Assembly: GCA_009809945.1 (NCBI GenBank)
Contig: WTPW01000194.1
Location: 274,058 to 338,057 of the forward strand
Direction of reading: 5' to 3'
DNA from: Gigaspora margarita
Lineage: Eukaryota > Glomeromycota > Glomeromycetes > Diversisporales > Gigasporaceae
Length of the DNA stretch: 64,000 nucleotides
Position 1 is the first letter of the stretch. Every line of letters begins with the position of its first letter. Of the stretch, positions 57,814 to 64,000 are shown piece after piece. The notes under the pieces are model-generated. The model was not told the DNA's origin and made no database searches. It was given only the letters and a program-made list of their open reading frames with translations. The translations under genes were made by a program, and so were the position numbers.

Positions 57814-58391
57814 TTGAAGTTAGGGTTTGATAATATTAATGGACTTAGAGACAATATATATAAATTACAGGAATTAATAGACTTTGGATATCATGAGAAT
57901 TACAACATAATAGGAATGTCTAAAACCAACTTGAGGGACAAAGAGCTCTTTTATGATAAAATAGACCTTAAATACTACAAAATATATTGCATTCACAAAG
58001 TAATTACAAAAAAAAAGGCTCAGGGATAGCAATTCTCATTCATAAAAATTGGCACAAACACTTATCTGAATTTAGCACACCTGACACATATTCGTTAAGA
58101 TGTATTTTTTGCTTTAAAGGCATAAAACTTATTATCTGGATCATTTACATGCCTCCTAATGATCCTAAAACACAAAGAGAAATATAGCAAAGAATCATAC
58201 TTGACCATTGTAAAAAAAGTCTCAATACTAGAATAATAATAGAAGGGATCTTAATACAAGAGAGAACCAATAAGACCTATTAGATGAGAACAATACAGAA
58301 AGATATACGAATTTCCCTCTTAGTAAATAGCTTAAAAGAATTGGCTTTGCTGATACCTATAGGATAATCCATCACAAAATTTGTAAGGGGT
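57814..58391 (+). pseudogene. LINE AP-endonuclease domain, N-terminal part
   Basis: Shows the order of an endonuclease/exonuclease/phosphatase fold: GFDNINGLRDNIYKLQELI, NIIGMSKTNL (where E of SET is replaced by K, a change at a catalytic residue), then in a shifted frame GSGIAILIHKNW and IIWIIYMPPNDP, followed by a RIIIEGILIQ stretch that corresponds to the GDFN block. Broken by a frameshift near 58010 and stops. The domain is cut at 58391 by R1 and ends after it. Confidence 0.75.
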
Positions 58392-60470
58392 TTACTATTG
58401 ATGTTTATCAGTTATTGGTTAGTAATCGATTTAAATCCCCCATGACAAGGACTATCGATTAAGTTAGTAATCGATAATAATCGGTAATAATCGATAGTAA
58501 TCAGATTAAAAATCACGAATAATAATTCTAATCAATACTATTATACTTTATACTTATTTTTAAACGTTTTACAGGTTTTCGCATATTTTCACAAGGTTTC
58601 GCATTTTAATGTAAAATTTTATATTTTTTTATTTATTATTATTATTATATATTATATTTTAAATTAAATATATTTTATTATATATTATATTATATTACAT
58701 ATTTTTATTATATATTATTATAAAAAAAAATGAAAAACCAAAAAAAAACCCCCCGAAAAAAAATAACAAAAAAAAACAAAAACGAAAAAATAGTAATAAT
58801 TTTTAACTACTTTCGCACTTCATCGCTTATATTCACTACTTCTTGCAAAGTGTCGGAGAAGTTAGAGTTGTTGTTCTTGCAAGTACCAGAAAAGTCAGAT
58901 CGTTTTCTTGCAAAGTTTCGAAAAAAGTCAGGAATAAATAAAATAAAATTAAAAAAATAAGTAAAAAAAAAGAAAAACAAACAAAAACAAAAACGTAAGC
59001 AAACTAAATAAAAAAAAAACAAAGCTTCAAATCTTTATTTTCCTAAAGTAAGAGTTCGTTTCTTATAATTTAGAAATTGTTGAAGGTTTTCGCAATGTAC
59101 TGGAATAATAAAAAAATAAAAATTAAAGAAATAAGTAAAAAGAAAACAACGGAATATAAGCAAACTGAATAAAAATAAAAATAAAACCCAAATCTCCATT
59201 ATATTTGCTTCTATTTGCTTCTATTCGCTTATATTCGCTTATTTTCGCTACTTTCTAAAAAAATAGTAAAGTAAAACAAAATAAAAAAACTATTTCTCAG
59301 AAGTGTTAGTGTTATACCACCCGTACAAATGCAAGAGAAACAAGAAAAATTACCCCATACGACCCTGTACAAACGCAAGAGAATGAGCAAGACCACCCCA
59401 TACGAATGCAAGAGAAACGAGCAAGACCACACCATACGAACGCAAAAAGAAAAACTACAAAAACACTAACGACACCAGTTAGTGACAATTTCAACGACGA
59501 CACCAACGACGATATCAACTACAATACGTTGCCTTGCGCAAGGTGTTGAAAAGTTACTATATTTCTTGCCAAAAAGTGTTTTTTGTAAAAATAAATTAAA
59601 TTAAATTAAATAATAATAAAAGAAAAAAAAAATAAAAAAAACAAAACAAAACTAAACGAAACTAAACGAAACTAAACGAAATGAAATGAACCAAAAAAAA
59701 AATCAAAACGAAAACGAAAAACCAATGTAAAATTGATAGAAAATCTAAATTATAAGCAAAAAAAAAACAAACAAAGATCTAATTTGATCTTGTACTATGA
59801 TCATCGAAACATTTCGAAACATTTTGAAAATATTAGTCAAACGCGTTCTTGGTATGATCCAGGGTACAGATCTACTGATCTAGCTTGATTTTCTATTTTT
59901 AAAATATTTCGAAACAATTTGAAATATTAAAAAAAAAGAAAAAAAAAAAGAAAAGAAGAAAAAGAAAAGAAAAGGAAAAAAAAAAGAGAAAAGAGNNNNN
60001 NNNNNNNNNNNNNNNNNNNNNNNNNNNNNNNNNNNNNNNNNNNNNNNNNNNNNNNNNNNNNNNNNNNNNNNNNNNNNNNNNNNNNNNNNNNNNNNNNNNN
60101 NNNNNNNNNNNNNNNNNNNNNNNNNNNNNNNNNNNNNNNNNNNNNNNNNNNNNNNNNNNNNNNNNNNNNNNNNNNNNNNNNNNNNNNNNNNNNNNNNNNN
60201 NNNNNNNNNNNNNNNNNNNNNNNNNTACCCGGGGACGGTCAAAACATTATGTAATCATTAAAGATCTGTTAATCGTTATATATCGTTTCAAATAATTCTG
60301 ATTATAATCGATTTATAGATATATAACGATTTAATATAAAAAATGATATATATCGATTATAGATATATATCGATTTTTATCCAATTAATCGATATATAAC
60401 GATATTTTATAATCGATATATAACGATTAAGTGATATATATTGATTAATATCTATATATAAAATTTGGAG
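58392..60470 (+). repeat. TIR-type element of unknown class, family R1, copy C, inside the LINE endonuclease
   Basis: About 2.08 kb with ends related by inversion (TTATCAGTTATTGGTTAGTAATCGAT region; ATATCTATATATAAAATTTGG) and GATG on both sides, a possible 4-bp duplication. Internally collinear with copy B, including AAACGTTTTACAGGTTTTCGC (58562), the GCAAGACCACCCCATACGAA minisatellite (about 59340-59450, unit about 34 bp), GTTGCCTTGCGCAA (59527) and the CGATATATAACGAT region. The assembly gap lies in an A/G-rich patch. Copy C has more CG words than copy A. No protein recognised. Confidence 0.7.
59996..60225. other. Assembly gap (N run)
   Basis: 230 undetermined bases in R1 copy C. In copy B the matching place (about 48640-48680) is a poly-purine patch, which likely explains the gap; its true length here is unknown. 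Confidence 0.99.
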
Positions 60471-61242
60471 ATGATCAATCCTCTTACTACAAACTTTACC
60501 TGGACAAATGGAAAATCAAGCTCTAGAATAGACTATATTTTGGGTAGACAATAATCTAAAAAGCCTTGTCTGTAACAGTGACATTGAGAAGATAGAGCTT
60601 TTTATCAGAAGCAACTACCAATTGATTTGGGTAGACATTTTTACCAAACCCCTACCAGGAACAAGATCCAGAAATAGTATTAACAACGTGAACATACAGG
60701 AAAGAAAGATATATATGTATAATAAAGCGAGAAAGAAGATTGGAAAAATTTTGAGAGGTTATCTGAGTTCTATGTGAAGAAAAGTAATAATACATCAAAG
60801 AAGGAAGCTTGTGCAAATAATATAGTGATATCCGGGGAAGCAAAAATTAATACCTACTGGGAGAATATAGTAGAATGGATCAACAAGGTAGCAAGTAAGA
60901 CTATATCTTGAAAAAAGATCAAAAATACAACAGAAGAAAAGAAAAAAGTGGTAATATGGAACTCCAAATACAGATAGGTAAAGGCCCTACGAAACTTGTA
61001 AGAAGAGCAACACAGAACATAGGTGAAAAAATTGATACACAGGAAGCTATAGAAGGAAACAGACTTATATCTAGGGCCAATAACCACAACAAAGCAACAA
61101 TTCCAAAGCTAGAAAGCCACTGATCAAATGAGTGGATAGATGAAACTAAAGCATGGATCAAGATCTTGGAAAAAAAATGATAACTGAGCTTTGAAGGGTT
61201 AAAGAACAAGAAATTAGAGGCTACATAGAGAGAAGGTTTGGC

Positions 61243-62562
61243 ATGACTGGCAAAGAGAAAAGACATATGCTAAATAGTATTCTAGAAAGACCCTGGGAAA
61301 GAACACAGATTGAAAGAGTTAAACACATAGATGGTAATGATCAAACAGTAAGACTAACAAGTTGGGATCACATGATATATGAACCAGACAAAGTTAAGAA
61401 GGAGGTAAAAGATTACTTTGATAACCAATATAATGTGAACAAGAGATCTACTATTGAAGCAAATACAAACTGGCAGAAAGAATACAAACCCAAAGACTGG
61501 ATTAAGAAGAGCTGGTACACCCCTGTACTCAGCGAGATCACAATCGAAGATTGGAAGGAAACTATAGTACAAACTGAAAATTCATTAGCCCCAGGACTCT
61601 TCGGAATTGGTATACACTTCTAAAGGCAATCAGAAAAACAATGAAGCAATATTTGCTAGATATGTTCAATGAGATCACAAGAGAAGGGATATATCCAAGA
61701 AAGTGAAAGGTCAGAATGATTTTTCCAATCTCCAAGTTGGCAGAGTGGGATCTTACCTTGCAGAGTATGTGCCCGATTATGCTATTAGAAACAGCATGAA
61801 AGTGTTATGTTAGAATTCTCCAAAAAAAGATGAGTGAAATTATAATTGAACATAGAATCTTAAAAGGACCAAACTTCATAGGTCTAAATGGAGAAAGTAC
61901 CTTAGATCCTATTTACATCATCAACAGAATAATTAAAGGAGCCCAGGAGAGTAACTGGGAACTTTGGTCATTGTTCTTAGACATCAAAAAGGCATTCGAT
62001 AGTGTCTCCCTCAAGGGATTGGAAGCAGCACTTTAAGAATTAAAATGCCTACACATTTAATTGGGCTCCTTATAAACCTGTTTAGGAATAGACATATCAA
62101 AATTATAACCAAGCATGGCCGTACCGAGAGTTTCCAAGCTGCTGAAGGAATTGATCAGGAAGAAGCGGTGTCCCTCCTACTTTGGAGAATCTATTTCAAC
62201 CTCTGCTATGTTATTTACAACAAACAGGACTAGGAGCAGTTCTAAAAATACAATGGTCAATGAATCTAGTACAAAATGTAACCCAAGACAGAAAAGTTAC
62301 AGTGATCTGTATATCCTACGCAGACAACACGGTTCTCCTCGCTGATTCTCAAAATGATCTCCAGAAGATAGTGGGCATTGCTGAAGAATTCTTTGATATT
62401 AACAGTATTACACTAAATACGAGAAAAACAGAACTCATCTTATTTAATATGAAAAACTCAAGTTCTTCTAAAAAGATTTATCTGCAGAAAGAAAAGAGTA
62501 AAATAGTAGCAATAGGAGCTAAGGAAATGACCAGGTACCTTGGGATCTGGATTACCCTTTAG
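61243..62562 (+). pseudogene. LINE reverse transcriptase domain, broken
   Basis: Blocks in order: NSLAPGLFGIG (finger motif, P-G with S to L change), FLDIKKAFDSV at about 61975 (the first catalytic Asp block, motif A), GIDQEEAVSLLLWRI (motif B, normally GxxQGxxxSPxLW), CISYADNTVLLADS at about 62310 (motif C; the usual YADD reads YADN, so a catalytic Asp is lost), NARKTELILFN-type block and RYLGIWI. Frameshifts and stops separate the blocks (near 61620, 61790, 62034 and 62230). The mutated motif C alone would abolish polymerase activity. Confidence 0.85.
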
Positions 62563-62881
62563 GGCCAGAAAAATATGTAAAACCAGGTTAAGAAAAGAAT
62601 CCTCAGAACTAGTGAACCTAATCAAAGGAAAGAGTATATTAGTCGAACAGGCTAAATATATCAATAACAAAATCTTTCTTCCACAATTATAATATAGACT
62701 GAACATTTACATACTGTCCAAAAAGGAGTATAATTTAATCCAAAGCCCCATGGTACAGGTAATCAAGTGGAAGGTAGGTGTGGATAGATCAACAGCCCAT
62801 GCATACATCTTTCACAACATTATTATGGGAGCCAAATCGCTCTGGCAAAGACAGCTCAAGCACATGATATCTTAGTGGTTC

Positions 62882-63748
62882 ATGAGACTAAACAGCTTAG
62901 GGCTAGCAGGTAATATAACAAGACTAAGACTAATGGGAGTGCAACTTGACCTCGTATTAGCAGATCCTATATGGCAGTTAGAAGAAAAAGAGATAGCATG
63001 TCTAAATTGGTTACATAATCTAAATACATCAATATTGTTAGAGGCAAAAAAAATTAAAATATCAGTATACAGCAGTCTTGTAGAAGAGAACTGGAAGATA
63101 TTAAAAGATTGGGACAAAAAAAAAAAAAGAAAATCTCTGCTAAGAGAGAATAGTTGGAATGGTAACTTGAAGAGTCTAAGAAATCTAGGAATTTGGTTAC
63201 TGGAACAGATAATTGTAGGTGATGACTCTACCCTGTTGACATGGCATCAACTAAAGAAAATAAGAAACCTCAACCCCAAAGGCTGAATTCCTATGTGGTT
63301 CAAAAGGTTGGAAGCTTTAGTCATAGAGGACCCTTCAACAAGAAAAGTTCTAGTTCAATATGCAAATACTGGTAGGATCCAGAATCAAATAATAGAAAAG
63401 AAATGCCATATTACAAAAAAAAGAAGCAGAAAAGAATGGGTTCTCGGACATCTCAGAAAATCTAACCAGATAGTACTAAGAAAAGTAGAAAGAAAAAAAG
63501 AAAATGGTGCTGTTCTAGATATAGCAGAATGGGAAGAGGAAGACAAAGAAAACAGGCCCAGAAATACCAGTAGCATTAACCGAGTACAAATACATAGGAA
63601 AGATACCAATGGTACCCTGAGGTTGAATACTAAAAATGTACAGAATATCATTTCTTGGATAAAACATAATTCTGAAGGCTGGGATCTGTTAATAGAAAAA
63701 AAGAAACTTGAAGATATTACTCAAATTAGAAGTAAGATATCAATATGA
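62882..63748 (+). pseudogene. LINE connector between reverse transcriptase and RNase H
   Basis: Two open pieces (62882-63286 and 63293-63748) continue the LINE polyprotein: LGLAGNITRLRLMGVQLDL, then LLTWHQLKKIRNLNPKG, MWFKRLEALVIED. They are rich in K and W and separated by single stops. This part of such LINEs carries no enzyme motif I can name. Confidence 0.65.
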
Positions 63749-63763
63749 GAACAAGAGGCCATA

Positions 63764-64000
63764 ATGCAAAATAGTATAGAAATAAGAAGCTTAGAGGAGA
63801 AAATGATATACAAAATGGTCCTCAACCCACAAAAAAGAAAAGAAATTAAGGATATTTTACTCAAAAATATGATCCTAAAAGATATATCATTCTATACAGA
63901 TGGCTCACTCAGAAGAGGTTTAGAAGAAGGACTTAGTAGAGGGTACGGTATAGTACAAATAGATAGTAATAGTAGAATAGAACATGAGATTAAAGAAAAA
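63764..64000 (+). pseudogene. LINE RNase H domain, start only
   Basis: An open stretch from 63764 to the window edge reads ...ILKDISFYTDGSLRRG and RGYGIVQIDSNSRIEHEIKEK. FYTDGS is the first catalytic Asp block of RNase H1. It is the same domain whose C-terminal part is preserved at 46998-47536. The end is outside the window. Confidence 0.8.

Larger units (their letters stand above)
55900..58391 (+). mobile_element. LINE (RNase H-bearing), 5-prime half: ORF1 and endonuclease
   Basis: Plus-oriented LINE whose coding blocks run ORF1 (56119-57491), endonuclease (57814 onward), then, after the R1 insertion, endonuclease end, reverse transcriptase and RNase H up to the window edge. The start is not defined. 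The frames are broken several times, so this copy is not expected to move on its own. Confidence 0.75.
60471..64000 (+). mobile_element. LINE (RNase H-bearing), 3-prime half, cut by window end
   Basis: Resumes the LINE interrupted at 58391. 60472-60540 encodes the end of the endonuclease (INPLTTNFTWTNG, SRIDYILG), then a linker, the reverse transcriptase and the start of RNase H. The 3-prime end lies beyond the window. Confidence 0.8.

Noticed and set aside
60222-60240. TACCCGGGGAC next to the assembly gap, resembling a cloning polylinker
   Set aside because: R1 copy B has the matching GGGAGATAGGTCAAAAC at the same position, so it is ordinary divergence and not vector sequence.
1-64000. LTR retrotransposon, retrovirus-like or Polinton-like elements
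   Set aside because: I found no paired long terminal repeats with TG...CA borders, no integrase or capsid motifs, and no protein-primed polymerase; reverse transcriptase here is of LINE type only.

Overview
The window looks like nuclear DNA of an arbuscular mycorrhizal fungus of the Rhizophagus type (Glomeromycotina). This is inferred from the very high A+T, the dense nest of small inverted-repeat elements, TTAGGG-type telomere-like runs, and above all two genes that join Sel1-like repeats, a short CX2C...CX2C zinc knuckle with a WTS(G/R)NK motif, and a tyrosine-kinase-like catalytic domain. That combination is greatly expanded in those fungi. The assignment rests on recognition only; no search was run. 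I saw no rRNA, no convincing functional tRNA, no CRISPR, and no LTR or virus-derived element.

Layout. 1-15275: almost entirely repeats (a TIR-type element of unknown class cut by the window edge, long tRNA-headed retroposons, LINE tails, several hAT-like MITEs, a decayed Mutator-like transposase at about 6130-8530, and a 3.3 kb fold-back at 11281-14568 with other elements in its loop). 15276-28170: the only clear host-gene island, a head-to-head inverted duplication. The left arm carries a Sel1-kinase gene on the minus strand (19452 down to 15276), the right arm its paralogue on the plus strand (24859 to 28170), with about 2.8 kb of single-copy DNA between arms. 28171-55500: fold-backs, MITEs, minisatellites and retroposon pieces nested in one another. 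55900-64000: a LINE with ORF1, endonuclease, reverse transcriptase and RNase H, split by a 2 kb copy of the element also seen at 1-650 and 45646-49070. Assembly gaps lie at 12449-12595 and 59996-60225.

The most unusual observation is in the kinase genes. The region between the Sel1 exon and the zinc-knuckle/kinase exon is a tandem array of complete intron-like units of about 77-128 bp. Each has a 5-prime GT(G/A)AGT-type donor and a 3-prime AG acceptor, and every pair of neighbouring units is separated by exactly three bases. There are 19 such triplets in the minus-strand gene and 12 in the plus-strand gene. Joined as 3-nt micro-exons in the phase set by the flanking exons, both series stay open and encode a linker of about 20 or 13 residues, with a shared D-P-x-Y-(K/R)-I pattern near its start. 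The units resemble one another closely but the triplets differ almost every time, even between recently duplicated blocks. This suggests an intron array that carries one hypervariable codon per unit, with in-frame inclusion or skipping of any codon possible. Splicing has not been shown here; it is a prediction that full-length cDNA could settle.

The two genes probably encode cytosolic signalling kinases (about 555 and 544 residues) with an N-terminal Sel1 scaffold. The array sits exactly between scaffold and kinase, so its output would be a linker of variable sequence and length.
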